The notes beneath the pieces are model-generated. The model had not been told where the DNA came from. It ran no database searches and saw only the letters and a program-made list of their open reading frames with translations. A stretch of DNA of 64,000 nucleotides from Methanobacteriota archaeon (lineage in GTDB: Archaea; Methanobacteriota; Methanobacteria; Methanobacteriales; Methanobacteriaceae): contig JAEYPF010000007.1 of assembly GCA_023411115.1 (NCBI GenBank), positions 1-64,000 on the forward strand, written 5' to 3'. Both the position numbers and the translations under genes were made by a program. Positions 29,289 to 38,233 of this stretch are shown in pieces; within the stretch, counting starts at the first letter, position 1, and every line of letters starts with the position of its first letter.

Positions 29289-30014
29289 TTATTGGTTTAA
29301 ATTAACTGTTAATACAATGGAATTGTCATCCAATATTTCTTCATTTTCGATTTGCATATCCCTTTCTTCTAAATTGTGCTTTAAATTTTCATAAGTTAAA
29401 GATTGGACATTTTGTTTATAGCTTTCATCCATTAAGGAAAGTTGATTAAATACATCTTCTAAATCCCTACTTACATTCCTAATTTCAACAGTATAAGGTT
29501 CATCTAAATCTCTAAAAAACCTAAATTTAGTGCCTTCTAAATTAACCATAACTTCATTATTATTTTTTGTAGGTCTAGCTCCATATTCCTCTAAAGTTTT
29601 TATTAACAAACTTTCATCCTTAAAATTAGTAGGGGATCTATGAATTTGTTCTATTTCTTCTTTAAAATCGCTGCTTAAAAATATTTTTTCATTATTCGCA
29701 TTTTCAAACTTTAATATAAAACTATTTATTGTAATTGGAGGCATTTGTTTACTAAATACTGCTACCCATTTCCCATTTTCAAACTCCCAGAAAAAAAAGT
29801 TTTCTTTATTGGACCCCATATGGGTTTTAACTGCATCTCCAAAGTTTTTAGCATCATAACCTGCTTTTCCAAGACATGCTATTAAAACAGATTTTTGGCT
29901 TATTTTGGTAGGCATTCTTATTTGCATCGATCTAATCCAATCGTTAAATTTTTTTTCTCCCATAATTACTCGTAAAGCAAGTGCAACTGGGACTAAAGTT
30001 AGTGAAACAGACAT
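29289..30014 (-). CDS. Ycf35/DUF1257-like protein
   Basis: This 241-residue protein has a hydrophobic N-terminus (MSVSLTLVPVALALRVIMG) and a middle region with WEFENGKWVAVFSKQ. Its C-terminal half, from LLIKTLEEYGARP through DESYKQNVQSLTYENLK to SIVLTVNL, has the layout of the chloroplast/cyanobacterial Ycf35 (DUF1257) family. That match is by pattern and moderate. It begins one base after the DUF2997-like gene, with AGGAAGAT overlapping that gene's end, so the two are translationally linked. Confidence 0.6.
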   Translation of the reverse strand: MSVSLTLVPVALALRVIMGEKKFNDWIRSMQIRMPTKISQKSVLIACLGKAGYDAKNFGDAVKTHMGSNKENFFFWEFENGKWVAVFSKQMPPITINSFILKFENANNEKIFLSSDFKEEIEQIHRSPTNFKDESLLIKTLEEYGARPTKNNNEVMVNLEGTKFRFFRDLDEPYTVEIRNVSRDLEDVFNQLSLMDESYKQNVQSLTYENLKHNLEERDMQIENEEILDDNSIVLTVNLNQ

Positions 30015-30015
30015 A

Positions 30016-30240
30016 TTATCTTCCTACATCATATAATTTCTTTTCAGTTTCTGTAATTTCAGTTTGTTCAGTTTCAACTGTTTCAAAATATTCCGGGGTA
30101 TATTCTGAATCAATAATATCCGCTTCAAGAATTTCTTCAATAAGCTTCATATAATCTGTACATTTTTTACCTTTAATTCCTTCAACATCTGCTTGAACTT
30201 GCCCATTTGGAAAAATCCTTATTTTAATTTGTTTAGACAT
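30016..30240 (-). CDS. DUF2997-like small protein
   Basis: This 74-residue protein has a short beta hairpin, KIRIFPNGQVQADVEGIKGKKC in two blocks, then a helix and an acidic tail. The first 45 residues match DUF2997, found beside Ycf35-type and AAA genes in other lineages as far as I recall. The AGGTGAT site overlaps the stop of the preceding gene. It has a single cysteine and no catalytic motif; a role as a small partner of the AAA protein is inference. Confidence 0.7.
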   Translation of the reverse strand: MSKQIKIRIFPNGQVQADVEGIKGKKCTDYMKLIEEILEADIIDSEYTPEYFETVETEQTEITETEKKLYDVGR

Positions 30241-30248
30241 AAAATCAC

Positions 30249-31118
30249 CTAAATATCAACTATTCTACCTGCGAATTCATCATCTTCCTGTTTTTTAACA
30301 GGTGTACAAATAACTCGACTTTCTAAGCGCTTTGCAATGTGAGGCTTCAGTCCAATATCCATACTAAATTCTTCAAAGGAATTAAAACCATTATTGGATT
30401 TTCTCATATTAACAGCTTTTTTCGCTAAGATAGGTCCTATTCCAGGGAGTGAAGCAATTTCTTCCTCAGAAGCGTTATTAATATCTATTAATGTAGTGTT
30501 GTCTGAAGTTTTTGGTTCATATTCATTTTTAACGTGTTCTGGTACAATAGTTTCTGAAGTTATGGGATCAGGGGAATTAGTAGTTTCTGAAGGTGCAGTT
30601 CCTAATATTTTTTGATGATTGAATTCTTCACTTGTTAATAATCTTTCAATTTCATCAATATGTTCGGGTAAAATATCATAAAATTTAAGTTTACCATTGT
30701 AATAAAAACGTAATTGTTTCAAACTTCTCCCTATTTCTATATCTCCTAAATCTTCTAGATAGTATTTTTCAGCTTTCTTTTTTCGTTTCTCAATACCTCT
30801 AATTCTTGGATAAAAAATAAGTTCATCGGCTGTAATTTCTAAGTCTTTATCCATCTTCCATACCCACTTATTAGTGCCCCCTTCAAAGAAACCTAATGTT
30901 TCAGTCAAGTCTTTTCCACAATTTAAACAGGCTGTTTGATTTTTATAGTTTTTAACCCTGCATAATGGGCATTTGACAACATTTCGGGAGTCTGCAATAT
31001 TGATGTCTTTTTGAATGATTTTTCCAATCTCTGATTTTGATATAAGTTTTGTACCGCATTCTGAACAAAAACTTGAATTTTCAGAGTTTTTAAAACCGCA
31101 TTCAGGACAATAAATCAT
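30249..31118 (-). CDS. zinc-ribbon and ComEA-type helix-hairpin-helix protein
   Basis: This 289-residue protein has two N-terminal zinc ribbons (CPECGF/CSECGT near residues 4-23; CPLCRV/CLNCGK near 50-69), a middle beta-rich region that looks like a PH-type fold (about 80-170), a disordered linker, and a C-terminal HhH domain (about 215-270, with IDINNASEEEIASLPGIGP). HhH units of this kind bind DNA or proteins. It is first in the operon, nine bases before the DUF2997-like gene. AGGTGG precedes its ATG. Confidence 0.8.
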   Translation of the reverse strand: MIYCPECGFKNSENSSFCSECGTKLISKSEIGKIIQKDINIADSRNVVKCPLCRVKNYKNQTACLNCGKDLTETLGFFEGGTNKWVWKMDKDLEITADELIFYPRIRGIEKRKKKAEKYYLEDLGDIEIGRSLKQLRFYYNGKLKFYDILPEHIDEIERLLTSEEFNHQKILGTAPSETTNSPDPITSETIVPEHVKNEYEPKTSDNTTLIDINNASEEEIASLPGIGPILAKKAVNMRKSNNGFNSFEEFSMDIGLKPHIAKRLESRVICTPVKKQEDDEFAGRIVDI

Positions 31119-31337
31119 ATTTTTCCACCTTCTTTTTTAAATTGAGTCCTTTTTCAAGTACTTGTGATCCAATTTCCCATCTGTATTAGTTGCTCTTAAA
31201 ATTATATTAAAAAAAATAATTTATATAAATTTTACTTTTAATTGATTTCATACAGATTTTACAGTAAAAATTAGCTATTTTATTAAAAAACTTTTCATTG
31301 AAATCCCAAAAACAGTCTCAAAATAAAAAAAATAGAA

Positions 31338-32633
31338 TCACATCATCTTCCCTATATCATGGCTTAACTTCTGCAATTTACCAGAAGACTTAGCCTCCAC
31401 ATAAACCCTTAAAAGCGGTTCAAACCTTGAAGGCCTTATTAAGACAAATGAATCATTTCCCTGTACCTTAACCCCTTCTGTAGTATCAATTTCTCCTTTT
31501 TCCGTTAAATTTTCCTCTAAATTCTCTAAAACTTTTTGTTTCTCATCGTGTTCGCAATCTACTGAAAAAATAGTTCTTGGATACTCAGGTATTTCTTTAG
31601 CCAGTGTAGAAAGAGTTTTATTACGTTTACAAACTATTTCCAACATTTTAACCGCTGCAAAAATGGCATCGAAACATCCCTGAAAGCTTGGAAACACAAA
31701 CATTCCAGAATTATCACCGCCAAATACGGCTTTATTTTTTATTGTTTCATCCATAACGTTGTCTATAGGTACTTTTACAAGTTTGCCTCCATGATTGGAT
31801 ACAGTTTCATCTAAAGACATGGAAGCTGTAATGGAAGAAACTATAACTCCTCCAGGATTTTCAATTAAAGCTTCCATTGTAAGTATTCCAAGTGCAGTTT
31901 GATTCCTGATTACATTTCCTTTTTCATCTATAAAAATTACTTTATCCCCATCGTTGTCCATTGCAATTCCCATATCCGCCCCTACAGCATTTACAAGATT
32001 TGAAACCATTGAAACACTTTCAGGAGTTGGTTCTGCAAATTTTCGGCCGCTAACATTGGTTGGCTGGCATCCAAAAAGTATGGCATCGCAACCTAATCTA
32101 CCTAAAATTTCCGGTAAAAACTGTACTGCCGAACCATTTGCACAGTCTACAACCACTTTAGGCGCCCTACTACTTATGGGATTCTTTTCTATATTTTCTA
32201 AAACCGCATTCAGATATTTATCAACATAATCGTGTACGTATGAAAGTTCCCCTATCTTATCCCACGATACTTTCTCAGCGTGCCTTTGCATTAACGGTAT
32301 CTCATGATTGCTGAATACTTTTATATCTACTTCCTCAGGGTGTATATGAGAAGCGGTTATTGTGACAATAACATCCGTATCATACAGATCTGCGCCATAA
32401 TGTACTGTTGGTATTGGAGCAACTCCAAAATCAATTACATCTATTCCTGCTGCCAATATACCTGCAGTAATGGAACGTTTGATCATCTGGGATGAATCAT
32501 TAATATCCCTACCAACTATGACTTTTTTCCCAGAGCTTACAAAGTTTCCAATTATATTACCCAGGTTAGAAGCAAATTCGTTTGTTATTTCAGAATTTAC
32601 TACTCCCCGAATTTCATTGACATATAAAGACAT
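31338..32633 (-). CDS. phosphohexomutase (phosphoglucosamine/phosphomannomutase family)
   Basis: This protein of 431 residues has the four-domain alpha-D-phosphohexomutase layout. The phosphoserine loop reads TASHIHPEE rather than TASHNPPE, the metal loop MDNDGDKV rather than DGDGDR, and the sugar loop GGDNSGM rather than GEXSGH, so each active-site motif is altered but the catalytic Ser and several Asp remain. ATG at codon 5 of the longer frame is chosen because GGAG lies six bases before it. The next upstream gene is a sugar nucleotidyltransferase. Substrate uncertain. Confidence 0.8.
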   Translation of the reverse strand: MSLYVNEIRGVVNSEITNEFASNLGNIIGNFVSSGKKVIVGRDINDSSQMIKRSITAGILAAGIDVIDFGVAPIPTVHYGADLYDTDVIVTITASHIHPEEVDIKVFSNHEIPLMQRHAEKVSWDKIGELSYVHDYVDKYLNAVLENIEKNPISSRAPKVVVDCANGSAVQFLPEILGRLGCDAILFGCQPTNVSGRKFAEPTPESVSMVSNLVNAVGADMGIAMDNDGDKVIFIDEKGNVIRNQTALGILTMEALIENPGGVIVSSITASMSLDETVSNHGGKLVKVPIDNVMDETIKNKAVFGGDNSGMFVFPSFQGCFDAIFAAVKMLEIVCKRNKTLSTLAKEIPEYPRTIFSVDCEHDEKQKVLENLEENLTEKGEIDTTEGVKVQGNDSFVLIRPSRFEPLLRVYVEAKSSGKLQKLSHDIGKMM

Positions 32634-32745
32634 ATTATTCTCCATTAAAGAAATTTTATCCTAATTATCCCAAGTATATACCTATTTAAAGCCAATTAGG
32701 TACCTTCAACATTTTAAAAGAGTTTTCCCGTTGATTCTTATAAAA

Positions 32746-33903
32746 CTATTTTGCCTCCATTAAATAGTCTGAATCAATTATAGAATTTGGAAATATCTTC
32801 ATATTACGAGTTATGGACCTTGATGAGCGTACAATACTGTTTCTTCCGATCTCAACAAGACTTCCAGTAACAACCCCACTTTCTACAACTGTATTTTTAT
32901 CAATAAGGCACTTAGTATCTATTATACAGCCCTTTAAGAAAGAATTATCTTCAATTATACTGTTTGGAAAGAGAACTGCTCCATCAATATTTACATCTTT
33001 TCCAATGGAAACATTATCTCCAATTACACTTCCCCTTGATATTTTAGATCCTTCTTCAATTGTACAATTGTTTCCAATTACTACCGGACCTTCTATTCTG
33101 GCTCTATTGTCTATACAAACATTTTCTCCAATCCAGATATTCCCTATTTTCCCAATACCTTCTTCCATTTTTGTTTTATAGAAATTTTGCTCCATTTTTT
33201 GATCCAAAATATCGTAGGTAGCTCCCAGATATGTTTCAGGCCTACCAATATCATTCCAGTAACCATTGAACACATAACCATAAATTCCTGCATCCTGTTT
33301 TATTACCTCAGGAAAAATATCATGTGAGAAATCAACTTCTCCTTCTTTTCCATCGAAAAAGTCAAATATTTCAGGCTCGAAAATGTAAATTCCAGTGTTT
33401 GCAACATTACTGAATGCCTCTTCAGGAGATGGTTTTTCCAAATATTCAGTTATCTTACTATTTTTGTCCATTACCGCTATTCCAAAATGAGTTGGATCTT
33501 CAACTTCAGTTAATACCATGGTTGCAATGGCTCCTTTTTCTTTATGAAACCTCACAATATCTTTAAAATTCACATCAGTGAGCACATCCCCACTTACAAC
33601 CATAAAAGTATCATCTATATACTTCTCAGCTTTTTTTACACTTCCTCCAGTTCCAAGAGGCCATTTTTCAACTGAGTACCTCATATTCACATCAAATTCT
33701 GAACCATCTTTAAAATACTTCTTGATGTTTGTTGACATATAATTTAAAGTCATTATAATATCATTAAATCCACTTTTTTTCAACTTATCAACTGTATATT
33801 CTATTATTGGCCTGTTTACCAGAGGTATCATAGGTTTAGGCCTTACTAATGTTAGGGGTCTGAGTCTAGTCCCTTTTCCGCCTGCCATCATTATAGTTCT
33901 TAT
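32746..33903 (-). CDS. NDP-sugar pyrophosphorylase with left-handed beta-helix, ATA start
   Basis: This protein of 385 residues has an N-terminal nucleotidyltransferase (MAGGKGTRLRPLT; GTGGSVKKAEKYI; VVSGDVLTDV) and a C-terminal hexapeptide-repeat helix from about 250. It probably makes an activated hexose for surface glycans. The first ATG (33891) would delete the first beta strand, and its distance from GGTGAT (33912-33907) is too large. An ATA codon at 33903, three bases after GGTGAT, restores the normal opening (M)RTIMMAGG, so I place the start there. Confidence 0.8.
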   Translation of the reverse strand: MRTIMMAGGKGTRLRPLTLVRPKPMIPLVNRPIIEYTVDKLKKSGFNDIIMTLNYMSTNIKKYFKDGSEFDVNMRYSVEKWPLGTGGSVKKAEKYIDDTFMVVSGDVLTDVNFKDIVRFHKEKGAIATMVLTEVEDPTHFGIAVMDKNSKITEYLEKPSPEEAFSNVANTGIYIFEPEIFDFFDGKEGEVDFSHDIFPEVIKQDAGIYGYVFNGYWNDIGRPETYLGATYDILDQKMEQNFYKTKMEEGIGKIGNIWIGENVCIDNRARIEGPVVIGNNCTIEEGSKISRGSVIGDNVSIGKDVNIDGAVLFPNSIIEDNSFLKGCIIDTKCLIDKNTVVESGVVTGSLVEIGRNSIVRSSRSITRNMKIFPNSIIDSDYLMEAK

Positions 33904-33912
33904 AATATCACC
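33901..33912 (-). promoter_or_regulatory. GGTGAT ribosome site followed by ATA start codon
   Basis: On the minus strand GGTGAT, ATT, then ATA AGA ACT ATA ATG ATG GCA. Other genes here place the start four to six bases after GGTGA (hisA, ribL), which points to ATA. The ATG is 16 bases away. Confidence 0.5.
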
Positions 33913-34232
33913 TATAAGTATTATTATTCATAAAGACTTAAATATTTATCGTTTTTCAAAATAAAAGGTAAATATGCATTATTGTACCATAAAGGCTATT
34001 ATAATCTCTTTTTTCATTAAGTGAGTTCGATCATTATAACTCGTCGTATCTCATTTAATTAAGTATTATAGTGGTGTAAAAATATGCATTTAGATTAAAT
34101 GGACAAAATTAGTTAAATTTTTTACTTTTAAACTCAAAATAAGCATAATTTTACAATTAAAATAATTTATAACTTCTTTTAATACTGGATTAATTCTATA
34201 TAAATTATAATCATAAGTAATAACTCAACTAA
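33913..34232. other. AT-rich intergenic region
   Basis: This is the gap between the pyrophosphorylase and truA genes, both on the minus strand. A TATA-like AAATATTTA (near 33940 on the minus strand) suits the pyrophosphorylase promoter. The 11-base word AAATATGCATT occurs twice, near 33970 and 34080. No gene is seen. Confidence 0.45.
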
Positions 34233-35039
34233 TTAATAGTCAATTAATTCATCCATCATAATCTTTTCTGCAGCAGCAATAGTCCTATTATACGTATATT
34301 CCTCTTCAAGTGCCGCTAAGAACTTGTTTTTTGCATATTCATCGTATTTAAAGACTACACCCTCATAAATGGTATCCATAAGAATTAGCCCTTCGGGAGG
34401 CATAGGCGCAATTGCAGCTGTAGTTGAGGAATCAAAAAAACTTTGAAGCTGTTTTATGCTCAATTCATCATTTCCTACCAAAAAAAGAACTGTTGCAATC
34501 TTTCTCACCATATTCCATAAAAAACTTTCCCCAAGTACATCTATTGCTAAAAGGTCTCCATTAACTTCAACTTCGATGTTATCTACTGTTCTTACAGGAT
34601 TCCTTTCACTCCTCTTTGAGAAATTGGAAAAGTCATGAGTACCCTGGATCATCTTTGCTGCATCTTTAATTTTATTTAAGTCAAGATGTGCCTTATTTGC
34701 AATTACATATCTATAATGCCTCTTTTTTGCAAATCTTGGCTTAAACCCAAAACGAACCCCCGCCTTAGCTAAAATTCGTATGCTTTTAGGTAAAAAATCA
34801 TTGATCTGATTTATGGTGACTTCTTCTGGAGTTCTAAATGAAACAACATTTCCAAGTGCATGTACTCCCCGATCAGTTCTGCCGGCTATTGCGTAACCTG
34901 AATCTTTCAGGTTATCTATTAAATTAGCACTTTTTAAAGCATCTATGAGTTCACCTTCCACTGTTTTAAAATCAGGCTGTCTTTGAAATCCATGAAAATC
35001 TGTACCTATATATGCCACTTTCAATGCTACTTTTCTCAT
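34233..35039 (-). CDS. truA: tRNA pseudouridine(38-40) synthase TruA
   Basis: This 268-residue enzyme has the catalytic aspartate in AGRTDRGVHALGNV near residue 55, an N-terminal VAYIGTDFHGFQRQP, and FLWNMVRKIATVLF near residue 178, all typical of TruA. It modifies uridines in the anticodon arm. AGGTGAGATA directly precedes the ATG. Confidence 0.93.
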   Translation of the reverse strand: MRKVALKVAYIGTDFHGFQRQPDFKTVEGELIDALKSANLIDNLKDSGYAIAGRTDRGVHALGNVVSFRTPEEVTINQINDFLPKSIRILAKAGVRFGFKPRFAKKRHYRYVIANKAHLDLNKIKDAAKMIQGTHDFSNFSKRSERNPVRTVDNIEVEVNGDLLAIDVLGESFLWNMVRKIATVLFLVGNDELSIKQLQSFFDSSTTAAIAPMPPEGLILMDTIYEGVVFKYDEYAKNKFLAALEEEYTYNRTIAAAEKIMMDELIDY

Positions 35040-35167
35040 TATCTCACCTGTGCTAATTTCTGGCAGTATTTCTTTTTAACAAAGTCAATCTTAAATTATC
35101 ACACAAAATATATATTATCTGTCAGATACATTGAAATCTTTATCTATTCAGTTTTGGGTGATTGCAA

Positions 35168-36091
35168 ATGGATCGTTACTGGGGATATGTTGCTGTAATA
35201 ACTGCCACTGTCTTCTTTGGAGTATGGAACACATTCAGTAAAATTTTACTTGAAGATCTTAATCCTTTAGCTCTCTCAGCTTTAGTATATCTTGTTGCAG
35301 GCATATTTCTGTTATTAGTGCATTTTTCTCCATTTAACAATAGATTTATGGATATACTGAATAAGGATACCCCTGTTGAAACTGATTTTTCAAAGAAAAA
35401 TTACATAGTTTTGATAACCACCATTCTCGCTGGTGCTTTCATTGCACCCTTCGTGTATTTAAATGGTTTAGATAGAATTACAGCTGTAAATGCTTCGCTG
35501 CTTTTAAATGTTGAAATACTTTTTATAATTATCATTGGAATTTTGTTTCTTAAAGAAACTGTCCAAAAGAAAGATATAATTGGATTTGGTCTTTTAATTA
35601 TCGGTACAATTTTTTTGGCTACAAATGGAGATTTAAGCAGTATTTCAGTTAATGAAGGAATTGGAAGTTTACTTGTAATAATTGCAGCATTTTTCTGGAG
35701 TATAGATACAACATTAAGCAAATTTCTAAGCAATAAAAGTGATTTAATTATAATAACAGCGGTAAAATGTTTCAGCGGTGGTTTAATATTATTTTTATTG
35801 TCCTTAATGCTGGGATTAAGCTTTAAAGTTCCAATTAATCATTTGCCGTATTTGTTTTTCATGGGAATATTCAGTATTGGAATCGCCTTTGTTTTAATCT
35901 ACTTTTCAATTAGACAAATCGGATCAACAAGAACAGGATCACTTTTTGCGCTTTCTTCATTATTTGGAGCAATATTTGCATTTACTTTTTTAAAAGAGCC
36001 ATTTACTACCATACAGGCCTTATTTGGCCTTATTATGATATTAGGTGTGTTTATTATCTACAAAAGTGAAAAAGGCATTGATTCTAAATAA
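35168..36091 (+). CDS. EamA/DMT-family transporter
   Basis: This protein of 307 residues has ten predicted helices in two EamA repeats; the first begins WGYVAVITATVFFGVWNTF and the second begins at GSLLVIIAAFFWSIDTTL. Such drug/metabolite transporters export or take up small metabolites. The ATG at 35168 is chosen, six bases after GGTGA; an upstream TTG two codons earlier abuts the site. Substrate unknown. It is divergent from truA. Confidence 0.85.
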   Translation: MDRYWGYVAVITATVFFGVWNTFSKILLEDLNPLALSALVYLVAGIFLLLVHFSPFNNRFMDILNKDTPVETDFSKKNYIVLITTILAGAFIAPFVYLNGLDRITAVNASLLLNVEILFIIIIGILFLKETVQKKDIIGFGLLIIGTIFLATNGDLSSISVNEGIGSLLVIIAAFFWSIDTTLSKFLSNKSDLIIITAVKCFSGGLILFLLSLMLGLSFKVPINHLPYLFFMGIFSIGIAFVLIYFSIRQIGSTRTGSLFALSSLFGAIFAFTFLKEPFTTIQALFGLIMILGVFIIYKSEKGIDSK

Positions 36092-36109
36092 TCTATTTTA
36101 AAAAAGAGT

Positions 36110-36529
36110 TCATGGATATTTACGAATTCCAACCCTTGGAGGAAATGACATACAGATATTAGGATACTTTCTTTTTTCTTCCTGTCCCAATTTTTCGATT
36201 ATTTCGTCTTCAAGATCCTTTGTTTTCGTTGTAGACACAGAAAAAACGTTACCTTCAAAGGAAGCTTTAATATCTTCTTCTCCAAGCTTAATATCAAATT
36301 CAATTGATTTATTATTTTCTATATTATCTAAAATATCATTTAAAATGTCATCAGATAATTTAAGGAATTTACCTTCTTCTGCAACGAATGTATTGTCTTC
36401 TGTTTTGATTTTTTCAATTAAAAATGGCGCACAACCTTCAGTTCTTGCACCCTTTCGATTTGTCCAGAATAAACTCATTAACAATTTCCTCTTAGAATCC
36501 ATATTTCCAGTTATTTCAATAGATTTCAT
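36110..36529 (-). CDS. hypothetical protein
   Basis: This 139-residue soluble acidic protein has a central helical segment (LSDDILNDILDNIENNKS) followed by beta strands and a conserved-looking end, YPNICMSFPPRVGIRKYP. GGGGGT lies upstream of the ATG. No domain is recognised. It converges with the EamA transporter, with 18 bases between the stops. Confidence 0.6.
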   Translation of the reverse strand: MKSIEITGNMDSKRKLLMSLFWTNRKGARTEGCAPFLIEKIKTEDNTFVAEEGKFLKLSDDILNDILDNIENNKSIEFDIKLGEEDIKASFEGNVFSVSTTKTKDLEDEIIEKLGQEEKRKYPNICMSFPPRVGIRKYP

Positions 36530-36835
36530 ATTAAACCCCCAGTTTAAGTCATTTTATACAAAATTAAGATCATTAAAATATTCTGAAAAAAGATCTTGCT
36601 TAATTATTTGTAAATAATAAATTTATAAAATTTACTACAATCCATAAAACGCCATCTACTTCGTAAACATTAGATCAGTATAATTTAGAATTTTTATATA
36701 ATGTTTAGAACTTATTTTTCTACACCAGAATACAGATAAATTTTTACTATCACATCTAATGTCCCCATATAAAAAAATCTAAATACTTAATGGAACAAAT
36801 AGAATCATTGTAAAAAATAAAGAGGTATGAACTAA
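36530..36835. other. intergenic region between divergent small genes
   Basis: About 306 AT-rich bases. Nothing beyond expected promoter-like TATA words (for example TTTATATAATG near 36693) was recognised. Confidence 0.4.
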
Positions 36836-37057
36836 ATGGGACTATTTAAAAACAAAAGTACTCATAAAAATGAAATAGATAACAGTGGATATAAAAACCT
36901 CATAGAAGAGATTAACCATTGTAAAAGCGAAGATTTAGAATCTTTACTTCAAAAAATAGAATTGGAAATTGAAAAAAGTGGTGAAAAAGATAGACATCTT
37001 TTATCTGCAAAAACTATGGTAACAAGTAGAATTGCAGTCCGCAATAGTTCAAAATAA
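36836..37057 (+). CDS. small charged protein
   Basis: This 73-residue soluble, mostly helical protein has clusters of Lys and Glu. GAGGT lies nine bases before the ATG. An ATG-AAC-TAA triplet run fills that gap and abuts the start, which may be chance. No family is recognised. Confidence 0.5.
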   Translation: MGLFKNKSTHKNEIDNSGYKNLIEEINHCKSEDLESLLQKIELEIEKSGEKDRHLLSAKTMVTSRIAVRNSSK

Positions 37058-37331
37058 TCCTAATTTTAGTATTCAAGGGCAAAATAAATCCCCTTGACCT
37101 CTTAAGAGGTAATTATCAATAGTTCATTCCAATATCAAACTAATCTAAATGTACAAATTTGTTTTAAAGTATATCTGACTAATTTCATTTACTGCAATTT
37201 TTTAAGAAATTAGTTTAATTAAGTCAAAATTACTGGAAAACTCATAAAAAATTTAAATAATTATTTGAATACACTTATAAACAAAATAATATTTGATTAT
37301 AGTTTACATTTAAATGATTAATGGTGATAAT

Positions 37332-38045
37332 ATGCTAATAATTCCTGCCGTTGATATTAAAGATGGGAAATGTGTTCAATTAGTTCAGGGAAAACCTGGA
37401 ACTGAACAGGTAGTCATTGAAAATCCTGCAGAAGTTGCAAAGGAATGGGAAAAAAAAGGTGCCAGTATTTTACACGTTATTAACCTTGATGGTGCCTTTG
37501 GTGATAAAGAAAAGAACATCGAGATAATAAAAGAGATCATAAACAATGTTTCAATTCCAGTGCAGCTTGGTGGGGGTATAAGGACAAAAGAAGATGCTGC
37601 AGAACTACTTAAAATGGGTGTTGATAAAGTTATTTTAGGTACGATGGCAATAGAAAACCCTGAAAATGTTAAAGAACTCTCCATGGAGTTTGGTAATGAG
37701 AGAATAATTGTTGCCCTTGACAGTAAAGATTCCAAAGTGGTGGTAAAGGGCTGGACTGAAAAAACTGAAAAAAGCGCACCTGAATTTGCAAAGATATTTG
37801 AAAAAAAAGGAGCAGGTGGAATTTTATTTACAAATGTAGATTATGAAGGTCTTCTTAAAGGATTTGATACTGCCCCATTAATGGAATTATTAGATGCTGT
37901 AAATATTCCCATAATTTATTCGGGAGGAGTTACATCAATTGAAGATATTAAAAAGCTAAACCTTACAGATGTTTATGGAGTTGTAGTGGGTTCGGCGTTA
38001 TATAAAGGTAAAATTAATTTTGAAGAAGCAATTAGATATCAATAA
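37332..38045 (+). CDS. hisA: phosphoribosylformimino-5-aminoimidazole carboxamide ribotide isomerase
   Basis: This 237-residue TIM barrel catalyses the fourth step of histidine synthesis. IIPAVDIKDGKCVQL at the N-terminus carries the first catalytic Asp; VALDSKD and the phosphate loops GGGIRT and SGGVTS are in place. The start is the ATG preceded by GGTGAT; a longer frame begins six codons earlier without a site. It is monocistronic here, away from other his genes. Confidence 0.93.
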   Translation: MLIIPAVDIKDGKCVQLVQGKPGTEQVVIENPAEVAKEWEKKGASILHVINLDGAFGDKEKNIEIIKEIINNVSIPVQLGGGIRTKEDAAELLKMGVDKVILGTMAIENPENVKELSMEFGNERIIVALDSKDSKVVVKGWTEKTEKSAPEFAKIFEKKGAGGILFTNVDYEGLLKGFDTAPLMELLDAVNIPIIYSGGVTSIEDIKKLNLTDVYGVVVGSALYKGKINFEEAIRYQ

Positions 38046-38233
38046 TAATATAAAATTTTTCATTGACTAGGGACTCTATATGCATACAAATAATTATAAG
38101 CAGCGTTATGCTACCAGTAAATTGAAATTTCACAAAATTAAATTGACAGTATACATAAAAACATCAATTTAATTTATCAATCTTTTATGTAAATAGGCGC
38201 ATTTTGGAATAAACTAATCCATAAAATAAATTT

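Noticed and set aside
34021..34060. GAGTTCGATC as a tRNA T-loop
   Set aside because: No matching acceptor or anticodon arm can be built around it.
36827..36835. ATG-AAC-TAA minimal ORF abutting the small charged protein start
   Set aside because: Nine bases can arise by chance, and the real gene's GAGGT site is well placed without it.
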